Assembly (NCBI GenBank): GCA_035610835.1
Contig: CM069442.1
Coordinates: forward strand, 27,729,798-27,793,797
DNA: 64,000 nucleotides
Reading direction: 5' to 3'
DNA from: Ophiura sarsii
Taxonomy: Eukaryota > Echinodermata > Ophiuroidea > Amphilepidida > Ophiuridae
In this document: positions 21,894 through 32,200 of the stretch, one piece after another
Position numbering within the stretch: position 1 is the stretch's first letter
Layout: every line of letters starts with the position of its first letter
Notes under the pieces: generated by a model
Databases searched by the model: none
What the model saw: only the letters and a program-made list of their open reading frames with translations
Told to the model about the DNA's origin: nothing
Program-made: the position numbers and the translations under genes

Positions 21894-22064
21894 ATGACGT
21901 CTCTGTTAAGAGCGGGGGCAAGTCGGAACAAGTTGCTAGAATGCATCCATGACGTAGCATACGGTCAAGTAGCGACAAGTTTGAACCGCCAAAATATTCA
22001 ACGTGACGCCAGTGCCCCATCGAGCAATGACGTAACGACCGACCAATGGAGATCGCGTACCTAA
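21894..22064 (+). CDS. copy A small ORF between parts 1 and 2
   Basis: 56 aa from an ATG 9 bases after the preceding stop (starts MTSLLRAGAS, then RNKLLECIHDVAYGQ). The compact spacing is typical of gene-dense viral-type elements. No counterpart is obvious in copy B and I recognise no domain. The short length keeps confidence low. Confidence 0.3.
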   Translation: MTSLLRAGASRNKLLECIHDVAYGQVATSLNRQNIQRDASAPSSNDVTTDQWRSRT

Positions 22065-22153
22065 TGGGGCGAGGAAGCAGGCGGTATTGTTCGAGAGACT
22101 AAGAGACGTACATCATTCCATAGAAGCGAACCTTGCATAAACATTGTACCTAC

Positions 22154-22660
22154 ATGTCTTATAGCTTTCGCACTGTGTTAGAAAACTTAATAGTGGACGA
22201 AATGGAGGCCTGGTTTAAATCGGTGGAATTTCAGAACTTAGGACGTCTAGTCAAGTACATATACGCTCAATGTCTCACCGAGGAAGCGAACAAACTGTTA
22301 AAAAATAGATGCAACGGTTGTCAAACGGATCATCCTGGTCAGCTGAATCATATATGCATCGACCCACAGCCAGCCTTGGATCCATTCATCCTGTACGTGT
22401 ACGCTGAGGCGTTGGAGTCGATAGATCTCACCCGCGTTGAATCGACGTATCATAGGTCCAGAAAGATATTAAACTGGGGGTACGGAAACAGCGCACCTCG
22501 GCAAGATTACAGTTGGCATATTAAAAAGTGTGTCAGTGTATGGTACTTCAGTGACTTTGCTAGCATCGAGTCCGATCTAACGGTGGACGATAACATATCG
22601 GAAGCGGTGAAGCAAGCGCGGATGGATCTGGGGGTCGATCAGTCGCCCGAACTTGCCTAG
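22154..22660 (+). CDS. copy A part 2: C-x2-C-x3-H-x5-H-x-C protein
   Basis: 168 aa from ATG 22154; the frame is open a little upstream but only from TTG, so this ATG is chosen. C53, C56, H60, H66 and C68 form a compact Cys/His cluster (CNGCQTDHPGQLNHIC), likely zinc binding. It is flanked by helices, including AEALESIDL, which aligns with EEALSSIDL of copy B. The C-terminus is unrelated in detail to copy B. I have a general impression that CxGCxxDHPxQ-type proteins occur in Polinton-associated ORFs of other invertebrates, but cannot verify it. Function unknown. Confidence 0.6.
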   Translation: MSYSFRTVLENLIVDEMEAWFKSVEFQNLGRLVKYIYAQCLTEEANKLLKNRCNGCQTDHPGQLNHICIDPQPALDPFILYVYAEALESIDLTRVESTYHRSRKILNWGYGNSAPRQDYSWHIKKCVSVWYFSDFASIESDLTVDDNISEAVKQARMDLGVDQSPELA

Positions 22661-22790
22661 TCGCTACAGCTACACGATGATGGTGACCCTCTATTTCTTG
22701 ATTCCGATGGACCCTTCTGGAAATCACCCCCCACATGACGTCATCGTCTAAAAATATAACCTATGGTTCGGGCGAGTCTTGACAAGTCGA

Positions 22791-22796
22791 AATAAA
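22791..22796 (+). terminator. polyadenylation signal after copy A
   Basis: AATAAA 131 bases past the stop at 22660. Confidence 0.45.
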
Positions 22797-22991
22797 CACA
22801 TTAAAACACGTTGATACGTGACAGCATGATGATGTCGTCCTAAAATAGATTTATTAGCGCGTGATGTGTTTGGTCTAACGTGATTGGTACAATACTTTTG
22901 AAGTTTCCGTATATACTGACTTGCGAGTACACATGTCATTTCACGACGCCCAACAGCTATATACGAGACTTTGTTGGATATGATCATGATG

Positions 22992-23792
22992 ATGGCTAGA
23001 AGTAATAACTACGGTGTGGATGAAGCCGGTATTTGGGACAAGTCTCCGAGTTGGGGGTTAAACGAAAAGAGACCGTTTCAAGTTTTCTTTGAAAATAGAC
23101 GAAGTACGCAAGATCGAAAGTGTGAAACTCTTGCAAGTTCTTCAACGGATTGCGCGTTAGTCATCGACTGTGTAAATAGCAATCAGATTGGTAGAGGTGA
23201 GACAGTGACATCGGACGACTCTAATCAAGAAATAGATACAGAGGCAGAAGTACAGATATTGGCCGTGTTAGGGCCTGATAATTCTAACCGTGATGAAAGT
23301 CAAACTGAAGAAGACGATATTCAGATATTAGATGTAACAGCGGCTAAAACGAATTATTTGCAGAGACTATTGACATACATAATAGGAGATGAATTGGAGC
23401 GTCAGTCGTCAGACTTGGTGAAGACAAGATGTGATGGGTGTATAATAGATCATCCTAGCCAGGTGCAACACGCGTGTGCAGTATTTGGAGAATGGTGGTA
23501 CGACTTGATCTATGAGGAAGCGCTATCTAGTATAGATCTGGGCTACATAAAGGCTGTGTTCCTCCAGGCTGTAAGCATACGTCGGCTTGATTCCGACCGA
23601 ATTGACTTTGAACTCTCGGCCGCAGAAACCCTTGCACTATGGGCGAACAAACAGTATCGGGACGGCGTTGGTGCTTCGGACGGTCCAGCATTGCTTCGGT
23701 CTTTTCGACATACAGATTCCACGGCCGAAGCCAGGAATCTAGTGAAGCTTCTGTTACAACCACTTTTTAATCTCAGAGCTTCAAGAGACTAA
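22992..23792 (+). CDS. copy B: fused acidic/zinc-cluster protein
   Basis: 266 aa from ATG 22992, chosen because MA...NYGVDEAGIWD then aligns with copy A; three in-frame ATGs lie just upstream. Domains: YGVDEAGIWD (7-16), basic segment (about 25-43), acidic region with EVQIL (86-90) and DDIQILDV (108-115), and the zinc cluster C147, C150, H154, H160, C162. A helical region with EEALSSIDL follows. It is the fused version of what copy A carries as separate frames. A GTATATAC TATA-like box lies near 22911. Either the fused form is ancestral and copy A was broken by a stop, or the reverse. Confidence 0.6.
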   Translation: MARSNNYGVDEAGIWDKSPSWGLNEKRPFQVFFENRRSTQDRKCETLASSSTDCALVIDCVNSNQIGRGETVTSDDSNQEIDTEAEVQILAVLGPDNSNRDESQTEEDDIQILDVTAAKTNYLQRLLTYIIGDELERQSSDLVKTRCDGCIIDHPSQVQHACAVFGEWWYDLIYEEALSSIDLGYIKAVFLQAVSIRRLDSDRIDFELSAAETLALWANKQYRDGVGASDGPALLRSFRHTDSTAEARNLVKLLLQPLFNLRASRD

Positions 23793-24068
23793 CAAGTCAA
23801 TCTGTTGTTTGCAGTGACGAAAAGGCGCTTAGTATTGCGTTAGATTTTGCCGAAGAAATCAAGGTTTCTCCGAACTATCAACTAATGAACGATATGTCTT
23901 GGCTTATAGACGCGGGGGGAAACGTTTGAAGTTAGCTTTAAAAAGCTCGCGGAAATTGTTCTGGACAAAAGACAATCAAAGTCATCTACAGAAAAGTGTG
24001 GGTGTTTTTTCGTACTCTTGTTTTGTACGTGCCAATGCGGCAGACCTATACCTTGCGCTGAGCAATGA
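23771..24068 (+). pseudogene. third central frame, broken at a G6 run
   Basis: One frame is open from 23771 to a TGA just after CGCGGGGGGAAACG (about 23922-23930). Reading resumes coherently one base out of phase and runs to TGA 24066. The first part is helical (ALSIALDFAEEI); the second is basic, then has a short Cys-rich hydrophobic tail with CGCFFVLLF. There is no ATG at the start. A pyrimidine-rich TCTGTTGTTTGCAG just before AGTGACGAA could be a splice acceptor. The homopolymer shift could be real or a sequencing artefact. Confidence 0.35.
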
Positions 24069-24282
24069 GGAACACCAACGCGTTGTGGAAGAGACTGTAG
24101 AAACACAGACTTTAGATTGGATATTACGTCAAAGGATATAGAAAACCGGATCATGAAACTATTGGAGCGTTTGGTTATTGCTGATTACTATTTTAATGTT
24201 TTCTATTAAAAAATATGTTCTAAAAGAAGAATAATAATAAAAAAAGTATTATGCCTTTATATATTTGTGTCATGTTAATATA

Positions 24283-25455
24283 CATACATACATACATACA
24301 TACAATAGGCTTTTATAGAGCGCCATTTCATAAAGATCACAGCGCTAAAGATGATAGAACAATACAAAATGCATGAAAAATATACACAAAATAGTAAAGA
24401 ACATGAAAACAAAACAAAGGGACCTGACTGAAGCATGCGATGGAGCTACTTGGGGAAGAGGTGTGATTTCAGACCCTTCTTAAAGTTGGAAACCGTTCTG
24501 GCACACCGAATGGATGGCGGTAGGGCATTCCATAGCCCAGGAGCAGAATAATAAAATGTCCTGTTGACAGCTGATTTCATTGTCCTGTTGTGGATCTTAT
24601 GTACTGTGAGACGAGTGACGTCAGAGGCTGATCGCAACCCCTCACGCGCTGATGAATGCAAAGTGAGGCATGATGTAAGATAGGCTGGGCCCAGTCCATT
24701 GAGGCACTTGTAGATGTAAAGCAAGACCTTGAAGTTTATACGTTGATTAACAGGTAGCCAATGTAGTTGGTGCAGTAGTGGGGATGCATGGTCTTTTTTG
24801 GATTTGCAGAAAATCAGTTTAGCTGCCCAGTTCTGGAGGCGCTGAAGCCGTGCAATATCCTTAGCGTTTGAGCCTGCTAAAAGTGCATTCCCATAATCAA
24901 GCCGTGAAAGAACCAATGCTCGAACAATGTGATTGCATGTTTCAAAGTCCAGATATCGACGGATGCGGGCAATGTTACGGAGATGGAAAGCAACACTACG
25001 TGATATTGCTGAGATCTGGTTGGCCATTGTCATTTGACTGTCAAAGATTACACCAAGGTTCCTGATATTCTCAGATGGCATGATGGTCTCAGAACCGATT
25101 TGAAGTGAGACTGAAGGCATACGGCGCTTATTGTATGGTGAAGTTGCAACAAAAAACTCTGTTTTATCATTGTTCAATTTGAGCATGTTTGCAGTCATCC
25201 ATAATGTTATGTCACTGATACATGAGGTGATGGTGGCGAGAGCTGAGAGAATGGAACTATGGTTGGATGGATCAAAAGTAATGTAAATTTGAATGTCATC
25301 AGCATACAGGTGGTATGACAAGCCATGATGTTGGATGATTCTGCCAATTGGTATTGTGTACACTGAGAAAGACAATGGCCCTACAGTTGAGCCTTGAGGA
25401 AGTCCGTAACGTAGGGCTTGCTTAGCAGAGAGGGAACCATTAATACTGAATATTT
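24283..25455 (-). mobile_element. 5'-truncated CR1/L2-like LINE inserted in the element
   Basis: On the minus strand the sequence enters at the end of the reverse-transcriptase palm, with GLPQGSTVGPL then YADD, and runs through the thumb and C-terminus (LHWLPVNQRI, LWNALPPSIR) to a stop at 24446. The 3' end terminates in a (TATG)n microsatellite at 24283-24304, as is usual for CR1/L2 elements, which lack poly(A). It begins abruptly near 25455, so only about a third of ORF2 is present. The 309-aa frame is intact, so insertion is relatively recent. Confidence 0.85.
24446..25452 (-). CDS. LINE reverse transcriptase, C-terminal part
   Basis: The frame is open from the truncation point, covering RT motifs 4 (LPQGSTVGPL) and 5 (YADD, metal-binding aspartates), the primer grip region with LKLNNDKTEF, and the conserved C-terminal motifs LHWLPV and LWNALP. 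The endonuclease and the first half of RT are absent, so it is not functional alone. Known role: target-primed reverse transcription. Confidence 0.85.
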
Positions 25456-25544
25456 AATGGTGTGTTGTATTAGAGAAGGACACCAGCATCGCCTTCGGAA
25501 CCAGCCGCCTCAACAGCGGCGAGTGAGCGAAATGGCTGCAATAT
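25456..25544. other. element centre between LINE and right TIR
   Basis: A short remainder of the unique centre (includes CCGCCTCAACAGCGGCGAGT); nothing further recognised. Confidence 0.4.
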
Positions 25545-25705
25545 GGTCATTTACTATAATCTAATCATTTTTATTCGTAATTGATTTTCTGTATTTCTTT
25601 AATTGAATCCCCCGCACTTAGGATCGACGGTTAAATCAACCTAGAGACACTTCCTTTCGATCACCCCTATTAAGACCCGTAAATATAAGAGTACGCGCGC
25701 ATGTA

Positions 25706-25935
25706 GATGAGTAAAATGAGTAAAATGAGTAAAAAATGAGTAAAATGAGTAAAAAATGAGTAAAATGAGTAAAATGAGTAAAAAAATGAGTAAAATGAGT
25801 AAAAAAATGAGTAAAATGAGTAAAATGAGTAAAAAGATGAGTAAAAAATTGAGTAAAATGAGTAAAAAATTGAGTAAAATGAGTAAAAAATGAGTAAAAT
25901 GAGTAAAAAATGAGTAAAATTAGTAAAATGAGCCA
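25706..25935 (+). promoter_or_regulatory. TGAGTAAAA iteron array, right copy
   Basis: About 21 units of TGAGTAAAA(A), ending about 70 bases before ATG 26007. It is shorter than the left array, the main length difference between otherwise near-identical arms. Confidence 0.6.
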
Positions 25936-26006
25936 CCAGAAGAGTAAAATATTGAGTATCGTAAATCCTTCGTCATTCGGAGATTACTATTCAAAGAGTA
26001 AACACC

Positions 26007-26660
26007 ATGGATTCTCTGTCCGCCATCAAACCCTACGCTTGTCGCGCGTGCGACAAAAGCTTTAGTCGGAGGTTTAATTTACGGCGACACATGGAAAACG
26101 ATCACTCTGAGGAAGGGTCTACTATGGAAGAAACGGACGGGTCGAGTAATACCGGGTATGAAATGTCGGAAGATACCGAAAGCGAATCTTCTCGGGACGA
26201 AAACAACGATTCGGAGGAAGCAGAGTCTGAATCCGAAAGCGAAGATGCCGAGTTATCGCGAGAAGATGAATCTAGTTCCGAGCTTGAAGACAATATTGCC
26301 TATCGAGACTGGTTAGAAGAGGCTAAAGAAACGACCGGGGAGATGTGGAACGCAAAGTATGACAAATACGTCAATGAGGGTATGAGTGAAGACCAAGCTA
26401 AAGGAAAGGCCGATAGAAAGACTTTGTGGGCGGTCAAGAGAAGCTTTTTCAACAACTATAAGGACTTTTTGTCTAGTTACCTAAGCGTGAAAGACGACGA
26501 TACTCATCAAAAAGTGTTAGATGATCTCGAAGAGAAAATGGATAAAGGCATGGACGTCAACAAAGCCTTGGATAGAGTTATACCTAAATACCGAGGGAAA
26601 TTTAAAGCATTGTTCGAACAAGATGAAGATGAAGATACCGAGGAAGACGATGGAGATTAA
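26007..26660 (+). CDS. TIR-encoded single C2H2 zinc-finger protein, right copy
   Basis: 217 aa, identical in sequence to the left copy and also facing outward. ATG in CACCATGG context. C12/C15/H28/H33 finger, acidic linker (34-95), helical domain (97-205) and acidic tail. Identity of both proteins indicates recent origin of the TIR pair or ongoing homogenisation. AATAAA at 26903-26908 may end the transcript. Confidence 0.75.
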   Translation: MDSLSAIKPYACRACDKSFSRRFNLRRHMENDHSEEGSTMEETDGSSNTGYEMSEDTESESSRDENNDSEEAESESESEDAELSREDESSSELEDNIAYRDWLEEAKETTGEMWNAKYDKYVNEGMSEDQAKGKADRKTLWAVKRSFFNNYKDFLSSYLSVKDDDTHQKVLDDLEEKMDKGMDVNKALDRVIPKYRGKFKALFEQDEDEDTEEDDGD

Positions 26661-26902
26661 AATATTACGAATAAGAAGAAACGATCCGATAGAGACTATT
26701 AGGCCTTGTAATAGTAACGTTATGATTTAGTTTCTTTAAGTAATGGCTAACTGATTTCGTCGTGTGTGCATTTATCGTAACGTACTTAAGTAACGTATAG
26801 TATTTAAAAAAGGTTTAAATTTTATTACTAGTAGCGTCATTCCTTGGTGGGACGACGTGGATCTTGTTGGAGCGTTTCAAATTTTGAGTTTATGAGAAAG
26901 TA

Positions 26903-26908
26903 AATAAA
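26903..26908 (+). terminator. polyadenylation signal of right C2H2 gene
   Basis: AATAAA 243 bases past the stop at 26660. Confidence 0.5.
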
Positions 26909-26961
26909 AGAAGAAAAGAAAAAGTATATTTAAATAGTGTATTTGTACTTATTACGCGCGT

Positions 26962-27138
26962 TCAAAAGTATAATAGGTACAGTCCGCGTTTAATCAACCA
27001 TTCGCTAGCCGGTACTGCACCCACCAAATGATCGCGTTTTTCCTCACTTAAAGCGTGACCATATTCAATTATATAGTTCCAAAGATCATTCACGTAAGTC
27101 GCCAGTGTGTACGGAGCGACTTCGCTACCGGTATATTT
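26962..27138 (-). CDS. right copy of the second TIR frame
   Basis: Mirror of 19642-19818: same open frame, same lack of ATG, same overlap with the adjacent frame. See the left copy for content; function unknown. Confidence 0.35.
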   Translation of the reverse strand, partial: KYTGSEVAPYTLATYVNDLWNYIIEYGHALSEEKRDHLVGAVPASEWLIKRGLYLLYF

Positions 27139-27227
27139 TCAGAGGGTCTGTTAAGGATACTCGTTCTCTTCGGTATCGAATCCAAAGGATTCGGACGAAC
27201 GATAGGAGCAGCGGCTGAATAGGCCAT
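27090..27227 (-). CDS. right copy of the small TIR ORF
   Basis: Mirror of 19553-19690, 45 residues starting MAYSAAAPIV. Confidence 0.3.
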   Translation of the reverse strand: MAYSAAAPIVRPNPLDSIPKRTSILNRPSENIPVAKSLRTHWRLT

Positions 27228-27980
27228 CAAGGTGCAGCGTTGACAATATTGAAAACGATGCGATGTCTGGTATAAGAGCGAGGGTGTTGGGACGGTGTGT
27301 ATGCGTGTAGAATGCTTGCCACCGGTGTAAGTAAAATGATTGGGGTAGGCCTCCAATTATATAGAGAACCAGCCTGTCAATCGCAATAACACCCCCTTTG
27401 TTACACGGCTGCTACATAGGCCTAAATTGGTGCGAATAAACAATTTGGCACCACCTTGGATAGACCCAATTAACCCGCGAAAATAATGCTGTCCGAGCCT
27501 GAGAAATATTTAATTCAATAAACAGTAAAACAATAAAACCTTTTCCCGAGTTGAATTTATACGTTCACATTTGAGGATGTTTTCATATTTGGGGAATAAA
27601 TGTTGAAATCATTGCAAATAATGGTGGTTTAGGGTTTGTTAGTAATTATGGATAATGTTCCGTTTTTTTTAGTTTTAATACTAGGGCTGTCCTTAAATAA
27701 CGGACAGCCCAAAGCTACTGCTAAGTTGAATAGAACCCTTACCTATTTCATACGCCTTAATTAACCTAACGACATTCAGACATCGCCTCGATAGGGTAGC
27801 AATGTGTGAAGAAACGATTAACGCCCTAATTACAACATCCTTTCATATACTTCGATGGCCTGACTTTGACTCTGGCTACTGAAAATGGGTGTTTTTTGGT
27901 GTTTTTTTGTTGTTGTGGTTATTCCGAACATAGACTTGTATTTTAATTTTTTAATTTTTTGATTCCAAATTTCGGATTTT

Positions 27981-28017
27981 GGGACAGATTTCTGTCCCAG
28001 AAATTCAAATTTCTGGG
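27981..28017. promoter_or_regulatory. overlapping terminal hairpins, right copy
   Basis: Mirror of 18763-18799, with the same two stems sharing three bases, 22 bases from the right end. Confidence 0.7.
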
Positions 28018-28039
28018 ATGAAGTACCACTATTACTACT

Positions 28040-28045
28040 AACCAG
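28040..28045 (+). repeat. right 6-bp target-site duplication
   Basis: AACCAG directly after the right TIR. Confidence 0.9.
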
Positions 28046-28289
28046 CTACGCAGAATGAACATGATGAAGGCGACATCGGTAGAATAATATGGTGTCAACA
28101 TTAGTGGAAATATTAATATTTAACCTGAAATGTGCAGGACATGATAGCAACATCAGTTAATCATGTTCTAGACGTAGCATTAATCCAACAAGATTGCGGC
28201 AAAAATGGAAGCGCCTATGCACATTCTGAGAATAACTTTGAGGATAGTACCATTCGTCGTGTCGTCGTCGTCGTTCTATGAATCATGGC

Positions 28290-29240
28290 TGATTCTCTAT
28301 GACCCTACTGATGATGAAGCGCCATCGTTGTCTATTGTGTGACGTGCGATGTGCAGAGATAAGTCATCAGGCCTGTTGCTTCCTTAATGCCTTAGCCCGG
28401 CCATTAGTCCATCGGAGTTTGGTCTGCCACGTTTACGCATTCCTTCGAATTCGATGGTTCCTTGAGTTATCACCTTTTAGGTTGCCACCTGCTCGTCTAG
28501 AGCAATGTGTCCAAAGTATTGCAGTTTGTTGTGCATGATCTTATTACCATGATTACACAGAGAAGTTTGGTCCCCAATCTGGCTTCTGACAAATTCATTG
28601 GTGTTATGCTCTTTCCATAATATTCCTAACATCTTGCGCCAGCACCACATTTCAAAATCTGATATTTTCTTTGAATCCGCTATTCCCACTGACCAGGTTT
28701 TAGCTCCATATGTAGCAACCGGAAAGATTAATGCTTTCATAATGCGTATTGCACAATCTACTGTATCGTACCATATACTTGTTGGTTGCTGTTATCTCCA
28801 CAGATCATGACTTTCGTCTTCTTAACATTCACTGGCTGCTTTCACTCTGTGTATTAGATCTTGAAGTTCAGCACCAGTGGTATCGTCAGTATATCGGTGA
28901 TTGGTTATTGTGCAACCTCCCACTGAAACTTGACCTTCAAATCCATCAAAAGCTTGCCTCATGACGTATTCTGCGTAAATGTTGAATAAGTAAGGTGACA
29001 TGATACATCCTTGACGAACGCCTCGCCCAATTGAGAACCACCCACAGTCGCCATTATCTGTTCTGTTCTTATTGTAGCCTCTTCATGCTCTTGGTCTTTG
29101 TAGAAAGCGAGGAGAGAAACCCATTTCTAGCATTACCGCCCATAGCTTTGAATGTTGAACGCAGTCAAATGCCTTTGGTCAATGAAGCATAGGTATATAG
29201 AGGTTGCTGAAATTACAAGTTCTTCTCCATCAGGATTCAC
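28290..29240 (-). pseudogene. LINE reverse-transcriptase relic (RTE-like)
   Basis: Minus-strand frames give, in order, a KAFDCVQHSKLW segment (about 29190-29150), RGVRQGCIMSPYLFNIY (about 29020-28970), a RYTDDT in place of the YADD box, then YGAKTWSVG and FEMWCWRKMLGI (about 28710-28620). These are RT motifs and the C-terminal signature of RTE-like LINEs. Frameshifts and stops separate the pieces, and the catalytic box is altered (YTDD). 5'-truncated and non-functional. Confidence 0.7.
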
Positions 29241-29249
29241 TGGTTACCT

Positions 29250-32200
29250 ATTTGATTTCTTGTACCTCGCCATTTCCTGAAGCCTGCCTGTCCTGGTGAT
29301 AATTGTAATATTGTTAATCACTAAGATACACAATAAATACTCAGAGAATTACTTTTTCACACTTTATTTCTAGGTAACCATTTGTAACGTTGACCACACA
29401 CTGTAGAGTTCTCCCTCCCCGCGTGGCCCGGTATAGCATGGAAGTACTTCCATGGGTATATTAATGTCATAGTTCAAGTGTTTGGTTCGAGATGCCGGGC
29501 GACCTTCACCATGTTCACGTTAATATCTAGATACTAGGCCTACATCCCTCTTTTCCAAAAAGAACAAAACCATCAATTTATTGAGAAGAGTTTCACACGT
29601 GCGAGTAGTATGCAGTAATCATGGTAATTAGTGCGAGCGTTGCGATTGCGGTATCCATAGTCCAACTATTATTGAAACTGAAACGATGTCTGGTAGTTTC
29701 CGCATATATAAACAATCTGTCCCGCGAGTGTCCCAAAATATTGTATAATTCGCCAAAGATTTACCCACAAAGCCTTGTCTCCTTGTCATGACTACCGGTC
29801 GATGAGCCAATCAGAGGCCGTCTTCCAAGTCCCGCGGGTTTTTGGTTCTCTCGCCAGCGCCCATTTAATTTTCATTCGCTTGTCGGTTGTTCTGCTGAGA
29901 GGAACTATTTACGAATCGCCACTCCCACCCACCCAATTTTCTTTTGCTAGGCCAATCGGCCTAGTTAACTCCTATCAGTGATGATTTTTGTTCTGGTTTT
30001 TTTTTAATAATTTATTTTTGTCATTAGTTCATCCCCATGGTCTTAATCTCTTTATTTTTGATTGTATTTATTTATTTATTGTTTGTCTTTTTCGGATTTT
30101 CTTTTTGTTTCTTTCAAAATTTATAAACAGGAATAAATGATCAATTCTGCCATGTGGCGGACCATGTTTGTTGTGCACCTGGGTCCCTCACTTTTTCGGC
30201 CCTGTTGTGGACCTATTGGTTGTGCCTTGGTTCACATCTCGTTGGTGCCACTGATCTTTGGTATCTTGGCCCACATTCCCCGGTCCGGAGCCTTTGTTTA
30301 TTGTGTTCTTTGGCTCCCGCCCCCTATCGGAGGGCTTTTGTAGCTCTGTAGGGTTTTCCCATGTCATTAGTCTAGACTGTTCCTAGCCCCTACAGTGTGT
30401 CGGACCGCTGTTGGTCGAGCATCTTGGTCCTCCGTGTGGCTGCCTTGTTGGTTGTGTACACTGATCTTTGGTATCTTGGCCCACATTCTCGACCCACGAG
30501 TCCTTTCCCCGGTCCTGAGCCTCTTTGGGGTAGGCTCCCCCTGGCTACCTCTTTGGGGTAGGTAGCCAGCCCCCCTGGATACCTCTTTGGGGTAGGTAAC
30601 CAGGTGGGTGTGTGGGTATTGTATGGCTTTTGGTAGATTAATCTTGAACATTTATGGGTTTAAATCCCAATTATTGACTTTTTACGATCATAAATATCAT
30701 CAACGAGTAATGATTAAAGACAAAATTATATACTTATAAGGTCAAATCTTATACCAATTACTATTGGCTAATTCACGTCCAATGGTCAATTAAGATAACC
30801 ATTGTGATAATGAAGTATTTTCAATTAATAATTCTCATATTATTTTTGGTATCATTTCCTTCGAAAATTGAACAGTACGGATGTCTCCATGGGGGACTTA
30901 TAATTAATGAATTAGTAAAATTCTGACATTGGTCATAATCATATTATCAATTGGTGAGGCATCAGATCCGCTATTTAAATTTAGGTTTTTGGTACTTTAC
31001 TAGGCCTTTTAAAATTGATTAACCGAAAATGTTTATGAAACTGAACAGTCAGTATTTCCTATTATGACCTTCCAATCATGGGACTCTTGGTCCCACCTGT
31101 GTTTTGAACTTAGGTTATAGATTAAAATTATATTTAAATGTACTGGTATGATATCAATTAATAGTTATATTCAATTCATCTATATTATTAGATGTTCAAT
31201 AATTGTATTATCAAATATAATTTGACATTATTGAATTCTGTAGTATTTAAGGAATAAATCCTCTCAGCAATAGCCGACCAGCTAACACGGAGAGGATTCA
31301 GTTCCACATCATCACAAAGTCAACTAGAGCGGTTCTCGGGCTTCGCGGTTCGCGGGTTTTGCGGTTATCGGGTTGCACAGTTTTTGGTTGAGCGGTTTCG
31401 GTAGACATGTTTAATTTGTGGTTGGTACTTTAGGATCCCAGCGGAACCAGATTCATGTACTGTAATTAGTATACAAAATGATTTTGAATATTTCACAATG
31501 TAAGTGTGCAAAAAATGCAAATAAGTGAAATGCTGACGTAACATTTACACCGTGTCAATGTTACGCCAAAGTGATACATTTTCCATCATATTTCCATCAT
31601 ATTTTTCTTAAGACACATTAGAATGACTTCAAACTTTGTCAAATACTTAAACACCTAAAGGTGAATGTTACATACACTAACTGAATCAAAAGCATTGGTA
31701 CTTTTAGTGATACATACTCATGTCACACATCGTGTCCCAACCTGGTGGAATGACCCATATAGGCCTACAATTTTCTCACATATATGTGAGAAAAAATGAA
31801 AACAACGGACCTATCTCATTGATTTTTATAATGAAGAAAATTAATGAACTTTTGGCAATGATGGGTGCTAATCATTTCGGGTTCGGGATAGCATGTAGTA
31901 CACCCCCCCCCCCCCCTATTTTGTTAACAACACGGAATACTAATTGATACATTGGTCCATGGACATGATGGAACTATTCTCATGTAACCATTCACAAATA
32001 CCGGTGCCAGTTTATACCATGTTCAAGTTACTGACCATTTTACGTGGGAATTTGTGAATTCGCTCCGTTTTGAATATTGTTTAGATGATCAGTATCAACA
32101 TTAATAAATACCCTCTTGCCCGAATTTGTAGTGATTGGTACAATCGCAGTTATTATGTGATCAGAACGGAAAGGATTATTCCAATTTTAGTTTTAAAAAA

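Larger units (their letters stand above)
18741..28039. mobile_element. Polinton/Maverick-like element lacking core genes
   Basis: A 9299-bp element with TIRs of 2520 and 2495 bp, a perfect 6-bp target duplication, and termini 5'-AGTAGTAATAG...CTATTACTACT-3'. Established knowledge: Polintons make 6-bp duplications and have long TIRs with AG/CT ends and 1-5 nt terminal tandem repeats, thought to reflect protein-primed replication. What is missing is equally clear: no open frame resembles a B-family polymerase, retroviral-type integrase, packaging ATPase, protease or capsid protein. Contents are zinc-finger genes and small frames in the TIRs, a duplicated acidic/zinc-cluster locus in the centre, and a later LINE insertion. 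Inference: a non-autonomous derivative or satellite mobilised by an autonomous Polinton elsewhere. Confidence 0.8.
25545..28039 (-). repeat. right terminal inverted repeat
   Basis: Mirror of 18741-21260. Carries the same C2H2 gene, small frames, hairpins and iteron array, and ends CTATTACTACT before AACCAG. Confidence 0.9.

Noticed and set aside
18741..28039. Inverted arms as an assembly or haplotype artefact
   Set aside because: An exact 6-bp target duplication at both outer ends, AGT termini and small differences between arms fit a real element; long reads would settle it.
29770..31400. LTR retrotransposon
   Set aside because: An AATAAA and some direct repeats occur, but no matching LTR pair, primer site or gag-pol frame was found.
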